Assembly: GCA_044463945.1 (NCBI GenBank)
Contig: JBIQLW010000020.1
Span: 8,477-72,476, forward strand
Reading direction: 5' to 3'
Source: 62-47 sp044463945
Lineage (GTDB): Bacteria; Pseudomonadota; Alphaproteobacteria; Rhizobiales; Xanthobacteraceae
Length of the DNA: 64,000 nucleotides
The translations under genes and the position numbers were made by a program. This document shows, in pieces, positions 42,971 to 51,444 of this stretch; position 1 is the first letter of the stretch, and every line of letters starts with the position of its first letter. Below the pieces are notes generated by a model. That model was given only the letters and a program-made list of their open reading frames with translations. It was not told the DNA's origin and did no database searches.

Positions 42971-45154
42971 CTATTTCTTCGGGCGGATAGCGTCCGCCGT
43001 GCCCTGGATGAACGCCGCGATCTGGCGGACATCGGTCTCGGAGAGCTTGCCGGTGAAATCCGGCATACCCCTGTCCATGAACGGCCCCTTCAGGACGATG
43101 TCCTTCAGGTTGGCGATGGTTTCCGGGGCCGAGTAGCCGAGGTTCTTGATGTTGCCGCCTTTGTCCACCCCCGGCACGCCGTGGCAGAACGCGCAGTTGG
43201 TGACGTAGAGCAGCGTCCCCGGCTCGACGTCCTTGGGATCGTACTTGACGCCCTCGACGAGGCCGGCAAGTTGCAGCTTGGTAAATTCCGGCGGCTTGGC
43301 CTTGCCGCCGATGGCGAAGGTGAACACCGTGCCCGGCCCTTCCTTGTCGGTGGCGCGCTGGGTCTCGCCGAACACGCCGCCCCAGCCGACCGCGATGGAG
43401 ACGTACTGCACGCCGTCCACCATGTAGGTCGCCGGCCCCGCCACCACGCCGGTGCCGGTGGACTGCTCCCACAGCTTCTCGCCGGTCTTGGCGTTATAGG
43501 CGACGAAGCGGCCGTCGGCGGTGCCCTGGAACACCAGGTTGCCCGCCGTGGTCAGCGTGCCGCCGTTCCACGGCGAGACGTAGTCGTGCTTCCACACCTG
43601 CTCCTGCTTGACCGGATCCCACGCGATCAGCCGGCCAAACGGTTGGCTTTTCGGCGGCGTCGCGTTGACGGCGAAGCCGATGTTCCAGCCGATGCCGGAC
43701 ATCGCCTTGCCCGGCGCGACCTCGTTATGCTTGAAGCTCGGCTCCGCGGTCAGGTTGAGCGGCACGTGCTGCGCCGGCAGATAGACCAGGCCGGTCTGCG
43801 GGTTGAACGACATCGGGTGCCAGTTGTGCGCGCCGAACGGACCGGGGATGGCATCGAACGGCTTGTCGCCGCGCGCCTCCGCCACCTCGATCGGACGGCC
43901 GTCCTTGTCGTAGCCGGTGGCCCAGTTCACATCGACGAAGTTCTTCGCCGAGATGAACTTGCCGTTGGTGCGGTCGATGACGAAGAAGAAGCCGTTCTTC
44001 GGCGCGTGCAGGATGACCTTGCGCGGCTGGCCGTCGATGGTCAGGTCGGCAAGGATCATCGGCTGGGTCGAGGTATAGTCCCAGTTGTCGCCGGGCGTCT
44101 CCTGATAGTGCCAGACGTATTTGCCGGTATCGGGATTGAGCGCGACGATCGACGCCAGATAGAGGTTGTCGCCACCGGCGGGGCTGCGCAGCTTGCGGTT
44201 CCACGGCGAGCCGTTGCCGGTGCCGATATAGAGCAGATTCAACTGCGGATCGTAGGTCATGGTATCCCAAGGCGTGCCGCCGCCGCCGTTGATCCAGTAT
44301 TTGCCCGATGGGTCCCAGGTCTTGGCGGCCTTCTCCATCGATTCATCCTCGAACGGCTTCGACGGATCGCCGGGCACGGTGAACCAGCGCCACGCCAGCT
44401 TGCCGGTTTCGGTGTCGTAGGCCGACACGTAGCCGCGCACGCCGTATTCCGCGCCGCCGTTGCCGATGATGACCTTGCCGTTGATGACGCGCGGCGCGCC
44501 GGTCACCGTGTAGGAGTAGGAGTGGTCGATGATGGTGTCGGTTTCCCAGACCTTGTTGCCGGTGACCGCATCGAGCGCGACGAGTCGGCCGTCATAGGCG
44601 CCGACGAACACCTTGCCCTTGTAGAGCGCGACGCCGCGATTGACGACGTCGCAGCAGCCGCGATAGCCCTTGGAGCGATCGACGCCGGGGTCAAAGCTCC
44701 AGATCCGCTTGCCGGTGCGGACATCGACGGCGTGGACCACGCTCCACGACGCGGTGACATACATGACGCCATCGACCACCAGCGGCGTCGCTTCGACGCC
44801 ACGGATCGATTCGAGGTTGTAGGTCCACATCAGGCCAAGATCCTTGACGTTGCCGTCGTTGATCTTGTCGAGCTTGCTGAAGCGCGTTTCGGCGTAGTCG
44901 AGGCCGTAGCTGAGCCAATCGTTGGTGGTGGCGGCGTTATCGATGATCGCCTTGCTGTCGACAGCCGAGGTCACCGCCTTGATGTGCGCCGCCGAGCCCT
45001 TGGCGTCCTGCGCGCTCGCGCCGCCGCTTGCCAGCGACGCCGCAAGCGCGGCAATCGCGATGCCGCTCAAGGCATATGCAAGCAAGGGGCGCCGCCCCCG
45101 ATCCCGAGCGGAGCGCGGCGACGCTCCGCCAGTCGAACCTGGAAGATTCTGCAT
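42971..45154 (-). CDS. Quinohemoprotein alcohol dehydrogenase (PQQ plus cytochrome c)
   Basis: 727 residues from ATG 45154, behind GGGAGGA. The signal peptide is LLAYALSGIAIAALAASLAS. The eight-bladed PQQ propeller follows, with the adjacent-cysteine ring in YRGCCDVVNRG, the catalytic Asp (about residue 359) in GDNWDYTSTQPMILADL and a late GWGGVFGETQ; a C-terminal cytochrome c domain carries CAFCHG and an axial Met likely in MPDFTGKLSE. Length and the fused heme domain match type II quinohemoprotein ethanol dehydrogenases. Thr two residues after the catalytic Asp, where lanthanide enzymes have Asp, points to calcium dependence. It passes electrons to a periplasmic acceptor. Confidence 0.93.
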   Translation of the reverse strand: MQNLPGSTGGASPRSARDRGRRPLLAYALSGIAIAALAASLASGGASAQDAKGSAAHIKAVTSAVDSKAIIDNAATTNDWLSYGLDYAETRFSKLDKINDGNVKDLGLMWTYNLESIRGVEATPLVVDGVMYVTASWSVVHAVDVRTGKRIWSFDPGVDRSKGYRGCCDVVNRGVALYKGKVFVGAYDGRLVALDAVTGNKVWETDTIIDHSYSYTVTGAPRVINGKVIIGNGGAEYGVRGYVSAYDTETGKLAWRWFTVPGDPSKPFEDESMEKAAKTWDPSGKYWINGGGGTPWDTMTYDPQLNLLYIGTGNGSPWNRKLRSPAGGDNLYLASIVALNPDTGKYVWHYQETPGDNWDYTSTQPMILADLTIDGQPRKVILHAPKNGFFFVIDRTNGKFISAKNFVDVNWATGYDKDGRPIEVAEARGDKPFDAIPGPFGAHNWHPMSFNPQTGLVYLPAQHVPLNLTAEPSFKHNEVAPGKAMSGIGWNIGFAVNATPPKSQPFGRLIAWDPVKQEQVWKHDYVSPWNGGTLTTAGNLVFQGTADGRFVAYNAKTGEKLWEQSTGTGVVAGPATYMVDGVQYVSIAVGWGGVFGETQRATDKEGPGTVFTFAIGGKAKPPEFTKLQLAGLVEGVKYDPKDVEPGTLLYVTNCAFCHGVPGVDKGGNIKNLGYSAPETIANLKDIVLKGPFMDRGMPDFTGKLSETDVRQIAAFIQGTADAIRPKK

Positions 45155-45240
45155 GACGTCCTCCCTGATGGCCTCTCGCGGGCCTTCGTCAAGGCTAGGA
45201 CGGCGACGCAAAGACTGTCAACAGATTGGAACGACTCCAA

Positions 45241-46041
45241 TTAGGGCGGCCCCGCCGGCATGTCGAACAGTTCGCCGTCGTAACCGGCCTCCGCGGGTAT
45301 CCGAAGACGGCGTGTATCGCCGTCCCGGGTGATAACCGGCATCACCGTCACCACTTTGCCGCGCCGCGCATCGTCAAGGGCTGCATCAACGGAGCGCTGC
45401 TTGCCGAGCTTGATGAGGTTGCGTGTGGTCGGAAACGGCAGCTTGAAGCGGCCGCTGTCGCCGCCGGCCAGCGCCTCCTGCGGCGACACCCAGACCGAGT
45501 CGGTGGACTCGCGGCCGTCGTGGGCGCCGACCTGCTCCGGCGGCGCCTTGGCGAGGAAGAAGTGCGTGTCGAAACGCTTGGGCAGACCTTCCGGGGTGAT
45601 CCAGTGGGCGTAATGCGCCAGTTGATCGACCGCCGGCATCAGATCGTGCGACGCCAGCACCTCCCTGAACGATATCTGGCCCTCGCACAGCGCGGTGCGC
45701 TGGGCCGCCGCGATCTCGGCCGCGCGCGGCGCGGCGATCAGGTCGCGCGAGCCGCGCGGGCGCGCCAGCAGGATGCCGCTTTCCTCGAACGTCTCGCGGA
45801 TCGCGGCGACGCGAAACTGCAACGCCGCCGCGTCAAGACCGTCGCCGGCATGAAGCCCGGCGTCGGCGGCGATATCGCGGTCACCCGGATCGACGCTGCC
45901 GCCGGGAAACACCAGCGCGCCGGAAGCGAACTCGATCTGATAGTGCCGCACCATCATGAACACCTCGATGGCGGAAGCGCCGTCGCGCAGCAACAGGATG
46001 CTGGACGCAGGGCGCGCGGCGACGGCAGCTTCGGTCGGCAT
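45241..46041 (-). CDS. NUDIX hydrolase, NUDT19-like
   Basis: 266 residues behind an AAGGAG site. ASSILLLRDGASAIEVFMMV and SGALVFPGGSVDPGD open the fold. The Nudix box is degenerate but present as FRVAAIRETFEESGILLARP (RETFEE in place of REUxEE). A C-terminal extension includes AHWITPEGLPKRFDTHFFLA, as in NUDT7/NUDT19-type acyl-CoA or coenzyme A diphosphatases. Since it ends a run of acyl-CoA genes, a role in CoA-ester turnover is plausible. Confidence 0.85.
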   Translation of the reverse strand: MPTEAAVAARPASSILLLRDGASAIEVFMMVRHYQIEFASGALVFPGGSVDPGDRDIAADAGLHAGDGLDAAALQFRVAAIRETFEESGILLARPRGSRDLIAAPRAAEIAAAQRTALCEGQISFREVLASHDLMPAVDQLAHYAHWITPEGLPKRFDTHFFLAKAPPEQVGAHDGRESTDSVWVSPQEALAGGDSGRFKLPFPTTRNLIKLGKQRSVDAALDDARRGKVVTVMPVITRDGDTRRLRIPAEAGYDGELFDMPAGPP

Positions 46042-46064
46042 GACGGTTCTCCTTATTGATTATC

Positions 46065-47018
46065 TTATCCGGCGGTGCTCGCCTGCGGCGCGATCAGCGC
46101 ACGCTTGTCGGCCCGCGCGACACGCGACAAGAGATAATCGACCTCGGCGCGCGCGATTGCCGTGAGCGTCGCGCCGGGCTTGCGCTGCGCGGCGGAGGCG
46201 ATGATGCCGCGCCGGTTGAGCACGTATTTGCGCACCGCGAGCCCGACGCTGGGCTGCTGCTCGTAGCGGATCAGCGGCAGGTGGGCGTCGAACAGGTCGT
46301 GCGCGGCGTCGCGCCTGCCTTCCTTCGACAGCCGCACCACGTCGATCAGCAATTCCGGAAAGGCGTAGCCGGTCATCGCGCCGTCGGCGCCGCGCTCCAT
46401 CTCGAAGTCGAGGAAGGTCGCACCGTTGCCGGTAAGGATCGACAGCGGCCGCAGCGAGCCATCCTTCTGGAAACCGCGCAGCGCGGTGATCTTCTCCAGC
46501 CCCGGCCAGTCCTCGTGCTTGAGCATGACGCAGGACGGATTGTCCATGACGATCCTGCGGATCACCGAAGGCGTCATCACCACGCCCAGCGTCAGCGGAT
46601 AGTCCTGCAACACCCACGGGATGTCGTCGCCGATCACCTCCACCGCCTGCCTGAAGTAGCCGACGATCTGGTCGTCGGTGCGCAGGCTCGGCGCCGGCGC
46701 GATCATCACCGCCGCCGCGCCCGCATCCATCGCGGCCCGCGCCAGCGCCCGCATCGCGGCGAAGCCCGGCGCGGAAACCCCGACCACCACCGGCATCGAT
46801 CGCGCGCGCCTGACGAAGCGCGTCGCCACCGCCTCGGCCTCGGTGGCGTCCATCTTCGGCGCTTCGCCGAGAATGCCGAGCACGGTGACGCCGTCGCAGC
46901 CGACCTCGGTGTAGAAATCGATCAGCCGGTCGATCGAGCCATCGTCGATGCGGCCGTCGTCGTGAAACGGCGTCGGCGCGATCGCGAAGGTGCCGGCGGC
47001 TTGGTGGGTCAGATACAT
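46065..47018 (-). CDS. Dihydrodipicolinate synthase family aldolase/lyase
   Basis: 317 residues from ATG 47018 (MYLTHQAAGTFAIAPTPF), behind GAGAGG. A TIM barrel with the Schiff-base Lys in SCVMLKHEDWPG, the Tyr in IPWVLQDYPLTLGV and TVLGILGEAPKMDATEAEAV at the usual nucleophile loop. It differs from true DapA in length and detail, so it more likely cleaves or condenses another pyruvate-like substrate. It sits 11 bases downstream of the GNAT gene. Confidence 0.87.
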   Translation of the reverse strand: MYLTHQAAGTFAIAPTPFHDDGRIDDGSIDRLIDFYTEVGCDGVTVLGILGEAPKMDATEAEAVATRFVRRARSMPVVVGVSAPGFAAMRALARAAMDAGAAAVMIAPAPSLRTDDQIVGYFRQAVEVIGDDIPWVLQDYPLTLGVVMTPSVIRRIVMDNPSCVMLKHEDWPGLEKITALRGFQKDGSLRPLSILTGNGATFLDFEMERGADGAMTGYAFPELLIDVVRLSKEGRRDAAHDLFDAHLPLIRYEQQPSVGLAVRKYVLNRRGIIASAAQRKPGATLTAIARAEVDYLLSRVARADKRALIAPQASTAG

Positions 47019-47029
47019 GCTTGAACCTC

Positions 47030-47482
47030 TCATAACGCCAGTCGCAGGCTCGGAATCATCCGGCCGGGAACCGATCCCGACGCGACAACGCCATCGTCCA
47101 GCGCGCCCATTCGGCGGTAGAATGCAGCAGCTTCGGGGTCGGACTCAATCGTCATTACCGATGCGCCCCGCGCCGCCGCCGTCCGCGCCGCCCAGTCGAA
47201 CAACGCCCTGCCCGCGCCAGTCCGAAAGTGCTCGGGATCGACAAACAGTTTCTCGAGGCTTGCGATATCGCCGTCAACGGCGATTTCGACAAATCCGACA
47301 AGACGTCCGTCGCTTTCAGCGACCTGTGCCATCGACGTGTCGAGCTTGTTCGGCGTCAGCGTCAATTCGTTCCGGCACATCTGCATGAAGGCCGCATCAT
47401 ATCCCCATGCCGCCTTCGAACGCAGGCAAAGGGCCGTCAGCGCGGCGCACTCACGATGATGTGCGGGACGTAGCGAAAGCAT
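47030..47482 (-). CDS. GNAT-family N-acetyltransferase
   Basis: 150 residues from ATG 47482 (MLSLRPAHHRECAALTALCL). The acetyl-CoA binding core is SLEKLFVDPEHFRTGAGRAL FDWA (R/Q-x-x-G-x-G/A type loop), followed by VMTIESDPEAAAFYRRMGAL, the typical closing segment. The acceptor is unknown. It lies between the SDR and DHDPS-like genes in the same direction. Confidence 0.87.
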   Translation of the reverse strand: MLSLRPAHHRECAALTALCLRSKAAWGYDAAFMQMCRNELTLTPNKLDTSMAQVAESDGRLVGFVEIAVDGDIASLEKLFVDPEHFRTGAGRALFDWAARTAAARGASVMTIESDPEAAAFYRRMGALDDGVVASGSVPGRMIPSLRLAL

Positions 47483-47513
47483 TGCGTTCTCTCTTGCGCG
47501 AATCCTGCGAGCC

Positions 47514-48386
47514 TCAGAATCTCCGCGCCGCCGCCGCATCGTCGGGGAAGAAAATCTCGCTGGCATGGGTGACGATGTCCTCGGCTTTCCAGCCGTCACG
47601 GGGCGGCTTCCAGCCCTCCATTTCCATCATCTTCATCTCGCGCACGCCGCGCGGGCCGGAGACGCCGAGCACCTTGCCGGTCTGGTCGCCGGACAACTCG
47701 CTGACCATGTATAGCACGGCGGGCGCGATGCCGTCCGGCCCCAGCGCCGCGCCGGGATTGTCGATATAGCGTTGCAGGTCGGCGGTCATCCGGGTCAGCG
47801 CGCCCGGCGCCAGCGTCCAGACACGGATGTTGTACTTGCGGCCCTCGATCGCCAGCACGTTGGAGAGGCCCCAGATGCCGCCCTTCGCCGCGCCGTAGTT
47901 GCTCTGGCCGAAATTGCCGATCAGTCCCGAGGTCGACGAAGTGTTGACGATGACGCCGCCGCCGTTGTCCTTCATCCAGCGGAACACCGGCGCGGTCACG
48001 CAGAAGGTGCCTTTAAGGTGCACCTTGATGCACTTGTCCCAGTCGGCCTCGCTCATCTTGACGAAGCTGCGGTCGAGCAGGATGCCGGCATTGTTGACGA
48101 GAATGTCGGCCCGGCCGAAATGTTTGATGGCGTCGTCGAACACCGATTGCCCGCCGGCCATGGTGGAGATGTCGGCGGTGTTGGCGACCGCGCGGCCGCC
48201 CTCCGCCATGATCGCATCCACCACCTTCTCGGCCATCGCGCGGTCGGAGCCGCTGCCGTCGCGCGGTCCGCCGAGATCGTTCACCACCACCGCCGCGCCC
48301 TCACGCGCGAACAGTTTCGCGTAAGCCTCGCCAAGCCCCCCGCCCGCGCCGGTGATCAGCGCCACCTTTCCGTCGAGCAGTCCCAT
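47514..48386 (-). CDS. Short-chain dehydrogenase/reductase, 3-hydroxyacyl-CoA type
   Basis: 290 residues from ATG 48386 (MGLLDGKVALITGAGGGLGE). The NAD(P) loop is TGAGGGLGEAYA, the NNAG motif is ILVNNAGILLDRSF, and the catalytic Ser, Tyr and Lys lie in VIVNTSSTSGLIGNFGQSNY followed by GAAK. Length and the VVVNDLGG segment match the dehydrogenase part of peroxisomal-type multifunctional enzyme 2, which works with MaoC hydratases; a MaoC gene lies just upstream. Confidence 0.9.
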   Translation of the reverse strand: MGLLDGKVALITGAGGGLGEAYAKLFAREGAAVVVNDLGGPRDGSGSDRAMAEKVVDAIMAEGGRAVANTADISTMAGGQSVFDDAIKHFGRADILVNNAGILLDRSFVKMSEADWDKCIKVHLKGTFCVTAPVFRWMKDNGGGVIVNTSSTSGLIGNFGQSNYGAAKGGIWGLSNVLAIEGRKYNIRVWTLAPGALTRMTADLQRYIDNPGAALGPDGIAPAVLYMVSELSGDQTGKVLGVSGPRGVREMKMMEMEGWKPPRDGWKAEDIVTHASEIFFPDDAAAARRF

Positions 48387-48483
48387 GAACTTCTCCCCTT
48401 GGTCATTGCCGGGCATAGCCGTTCAAAGAACGGCGTCGCTTCGCTCGCCTGTGGACCCGGCAATCCATCTATTTTGACGATGG

Positions 48484-48506
48484 ATGCCCGGATCAAGTCC
48501 GGGCAT
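48484..48506. repeat. Intergenic hairpin repeat
   Basis: ATGCCCGGA (48484-48492) and TCCGGGCAT (48498-48506) form a perfect 9-bp stem around TCAAG, followed by GACGG. It is one of the dispersed palindromes common between genes in this group. The 148 bases between the SDR and MaoC genes hold nothing else recognisable. Confidence 0.65.
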
Positions 48507-48534
48507 GACGGCTGTTTATGAGTGCAGCCTTTTG

Positions 48535-49395
48535 CTACGCCAGTTCCGTCCGGCCGTTCTTGATGACGGTGACGCCGCGTTCCTTCACCTTGGCCTCGAA
48601 CGAAATCACGTTGCCGTCCTTCCACAGGTCCATCGCGACGGTTTCGCCGGGATAGACCGGCGCGGAGAACCGCACCGCGTGGCGGCGGAACGCCGACGGA
48701 TCGTAGTCGGCATAGGTCTGCAACACGCCGCGGCAGGTGATGCCGTAGGTGCACATGCCATGCAGGATCGGGCGCGGAAAGCCGCCGCGCCTGGCGAATT
48801 CGGGATCGCTGTGCAGCGGATTGCGGTCGCCGCAGAGGCGATAGATCAGCGCCTGATCCGGCCGCGTCGTGATCTCGACGGTCTTATCGGGCGCGCGGGA
48901 CGGCACCTGATGCGGCTCCGGCTGACCCTCGGAGGGGCCGCCGATGCCGCCGTCGCCGCGCGCGAAGCGCGACGCCACCAGCGTCGCCAGCGGCGCGCCG
49001 GCCGCGTCCTTGAGCACGGTCTGGTGGCGGATCACCAGCCCCTTGTCCTTGCCCTTGTCGAACACGCCGAGCACGCTGGAATCGGCGGTGATGTCGGCGG
49101 CGACCGGCATCGGCTTGTGGAAGGTGATGTCGCGCTCGCCGTCCACCACCATCACCCGGTTGAGATTCATCTCGCCGGGGCCGGAGCCCCACGCCGCGAC
49201 CGAGGCGAAGGTCGGCACCACCTTGAGCGGACGCGGGGTGAGGCAGGCTTCGTTGACGAACGCCAGTTCGTTCTCATCCATCGGGTCGGCGCCGAGCCCG
49301 ATGCCGTAGGCGTAGAGCATCACTTCACGGTCGCTGTAGCTGTATCGCTGGCCGATGTTCTTCAGCGCCATGAGCTGATCGTAACTGAGCGCCAT
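48535..49395 (-). CDS. MaoC-type (R)-specific enoyl-CoA hydratase
   Basis: 286 residues from ATG 49395 (MALSYDQLMALKNIGQRYSY), behind GGAGGAAAG. Double hotdog fold: the N-terminal half lacks the catalytic pair, the C-terminal half has the hydratase 2 motif YRLCGDRNPLHSDPEFARR with Asp and His, then PRPILHGMCTYG. It hydrates trans-2-enoyl-CoA to (R)-3-hydroxyacyl-CoA, which the adjoining SDR could oxidise. Length matches bacterial MFE-2-like hydratases. Confidence 0.9.
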   Translation of the reverse strand: MALSYDQLMALKNIGQRYSYSDREVMLYAYGIGLGADPMDENELAFVNEACLTPRPLKVVPTFASVAAWGSGPGEMNLNRVMVVDGERDITFHKPMPVAADITADSSVLGVFDKGKDKGLVIRHQTVLKDAAGAPLATLVASRFARGDGGIGGPSEGQPEPHQVPSRAPDKTVEITTRPDQALIYRLCGDRNPLHSDPEFARRGGFPRPILHGMCTYGITCRGVLQTYADYDPSAFRRHAVRFSAPVYPGETVAMDLWKDGNVISFEAKVKERGVTVIKNGRTELA

Positions 49396-49519
49396 CTGCG
49401 TCTTTCCTCCGTATCTTTTCGTCATGCCCGCGACGGCGGCATAGTGTCCTCGGATCCGGCTGGACCCGCGCCGGCGCGGGGATGACCCGGTTGTTGTTCT
49501 GAAAGTCCGCCGGTCACAT

Positions 49520-49921
49520 TCAGATCGGCGTGAAGAACGGCAACGGCGCGCCGTCGGTCGGCTTGAACACCACCTTCACCTTCTGGCCGATCTTCAATGT
49601 CGCCAGATCGCAATCGACGAAGTTGGTCTGCACCGCGGGGCCCTCCTTCAGCTTGACGTAGCCGATGGCATAAGGGCCGGTCGGGGATTTCCGCATCAGG
49701 CTGTAGGTGTAGATCTCGCCCTCGCCGCTGCTCTCCTCCCACACCGTCTTGTCGGAGAAGCAGAACGGGCAGATCGCGCGCGGGAAGTAATGCGCCTCGC
49801 CGCAGGCGAGACAGCGCTTGATGAGGAATTTGCCCTCCTTCGCGGCATCCCAGAACGGCTGCGTCTCTGCGTTGCCCTGCGGGGCCGGATACTTCTTCTC
49901 TTGAACTTTGGCGTCGGTCAT
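49520..49921 (-). CDS. Zn-ribbon/OB-fold (DUF35-type) acyl-CoA-associated protein
   Basis: 133 residues. A rubredoxin-like zinc ribbon (RCLACGEAHYFPRAICPFC, CxxC twice) precedes an OB-fold (GEIYTYSLMRKSPTGPYAIG; KIGQKVKVVFKPTDG). Such proteins are partners of thiolase-like enzymes, forming complexes that handle CoA esters. Its ATG overlaps the thiolase stop (TGATG), which supports a tight complex. Confidence 0.92.
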   Translation of the reverse strand: MTDAKVQEKKYPAPQGNAETQPFWDAAKEGKFLIKRCLACGEAHYFPRAICPFCFSDKTVWEESSGEGEIYTYSLMRKSPTGPYAIGYVKLKEGPAVQTNFVDCDLATLKIGQKVKVVFKPTDGAPLPFFTPI

Positions 49922-51078
49922 CACACGCGCTCCAGAATTGCGGTCGAGGCGGCATGGCGGACGCCGAGCAGGCCGCCGGTGCCGTGGGCGATGGCGAGAT
50001 CGCAGTTCGGCACCTGCACCTTGGGGTGCGCCTCGCCGCGCAACTGGCGCACCGCCTCGATGATCTTGGTCATGCCGCCGCGGTTGACCGGATGGTTGCT
50101 GCACAGCCCGCCGCCGTCGGTGTTGAACGGCAGCTTGCCGACGCCGGAAATCAAGTTGCCGTCGGCGACGAACTTGCCGCCCTCGCCCTTCTTGCAGAAG
50201 CCGAGGTCCTCAAGCTGCATCAGCACCGTGATGGTGAAGCTGTCGTAGATCGAGGCGTATTTGATATCCTGAGGCGTTACGCTCGCCTCCTCGAAGGCGC
50301 GCGGGCCCGACCACACGCCGGCGGAATAGGTCAGGTCGAGGTCCTTGCCGCCGCGCGGCCCCTTCATCGCCTCGCCGTGGCCGATCAGCCGCACCTGCGG
50401 CTTCTTCAGGCTCCTGGCGATCTCGGGCCGGACGACGATCAGCGCGCCGCCGCCGTCGGTAACGACGCAGCAATCCATGCGGTGCAGCGGATCGGAGATC
50501 ATCGGCGAGTTGAGCACGTCCTCCACCGTCACCACGTCCTTCAGCATCGCGTTGGGGTTGTACTGCGCGTGATGCGAGGCCGCGACCTTGATCCAGGCGA
50601 GTTGTTCGCTGGTGGTGCCGTAGTCGTGCATGTGGCGCATGGCACACATGCCGTAAGCATTATGAGTGGTGGCGCCGTAGGCCGCCTCGAAATCCACTTC
50701 CGCGCCGGCGGGGCGCGGCGGCATCACGCTGGTGCGCGGCTTGCCGGCCAGCGTCACCAACGCAACCGAGCACTTGCCGGCGGCGATGGCCTCGGCGGCG
50801 TGGCCGAGGTGGATGATGTAGGAGCAGCCGCCGGTTTCGGTGGAATCGACGTGGCGGAGCCGCCCGGTGTCCAGGCCCAGATAGTCCACCATGGGCCAGG
50901 CCCCGCCCGGCGCGTCGCCGGCGCAGAAATAGCCGTCCACGTCGGCGATCGACAGGCCGGCGTCCTTCAGCGCACCTTTTGCGACCTCAGCGTGCAGTTG
51001 CGCGATGGATTTATCGGGCGCGTGCCGGGTCGGGTGTTCGTAAATCCCGGCGATGTAGGCTTGGCCTTTGATCGTCAA
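49921..51078 (-). CDS. Thiolase-like acetyl-CoA acetyltransferase (SCP-x/lipid-transfer type)
   Basis: 385 residues starting at TTG 51078, with GGAGG 10 bases upstream; no better ATG fits the N-terminus (TIKGQAYIAGIYEHPTRHAP). Seen: VDSTETGGCSYIIHLGHAAE at the nucleophile-Cys loop, GGGLCSNHPVNRGGMTKI, and CDLAIAHGTGGLLGVRHA at the active-site loop. These thiolase-like proteins cleave or form CoA esters with a DUF35 partner, encoded next. The operon order thiolase, DUF35, MaoC, SDR suggests beta-oxidation-like degradation of a side chain. Confidence 0.9.
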   Translation of the reverse strand: MTIKGQAYIAGIYEHPTRHAPDKSIAQLHAEVAKGALKDAGLSIADVDGYFCAGDAPGGAWPMVDYLGLDTGRLRHVDSTETGGCSYIIHLGHAAEAIAAGKCSVALVTLAGKPRTSVMPPRPAGAEVDFEAAYGATTHNAYGMCAMRHMHDYGTTSEQLAWIKVAASHHAQYNPNAMLKDVVTVEDVLNSPMISDPLHRMDCCVVTDGGGALIVVRPEIARSLKKPQVRLIGHGEAMKGPRGGKDLDLTYSAGVWSGPRAFEEASVTPQDIKYASIYDSFTITVLMQLEDLGFCKKGEGGKFVADGNLISGVGKLPFNTDGGGLCSNHPVNRGGMTKIIEAVRQLRGEAHPKVQVPNCDLAIAHGTGGLLGVRHAASTAILERV

Positions 51079-51206
51079 AACAGATGCCTCCGCTGGCGGT
51101 GGGTCCCCAGCGGATTTTCTGGCCCGTCCGCGCAGGCTTGGCAAGCGCGGAAATATTCCGCGCCGTGAGATTGAATTGGGGGAGCCGTCACCCTGAAAAA
51201 CTGACC

Positions 51207-51352
51207 GGAAACGAGGCGTCATCGTCCGCCAACGGGTCCGTGCAAAGCACGGCCCGATGACAGGCTCCGGCGAACGATCCAGTCATCCGCGGCAGTCGTG
51301 AGAGAAACCCGATCCAACAGAGGGTCCTGGATACTCCGCCTTCGCGGAGTAT
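51207..51352. repeat. Dispersed intergenic repeat, copy 1
   Basis: A 23-base block at 51207-51229 is identical to 59651-59673 in copy 2. A 9-bp hairpin follows at 51331-51352 (ATACTCCGC/GCGGAGTAT around CTTC), then ATGACGATTTTCGTG. It occupies the 366-base space between thiolase and oxidoreductase genes, where no gene is seen. Confidence 0.75.
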
Positions 51353-51444
51353 GACGATTTTCGTGTGGCACCTGTCCAAGGAAACAAGTTTCTGCTCGCA
51401 CCTCAGGACGCCGCCGCGCGCGGGACAAACCTCAATACATCCCG

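Noticed and set aside
41675..45244. A 1,189-codon open frame on the + strand opposite the kinase and PQQ dehydrogenase genes
   Set aside because: It is antisense to two certain genes, is Arg/His/Asp-rich low complexity, and has no family motif; high GC content keeps such frames open.
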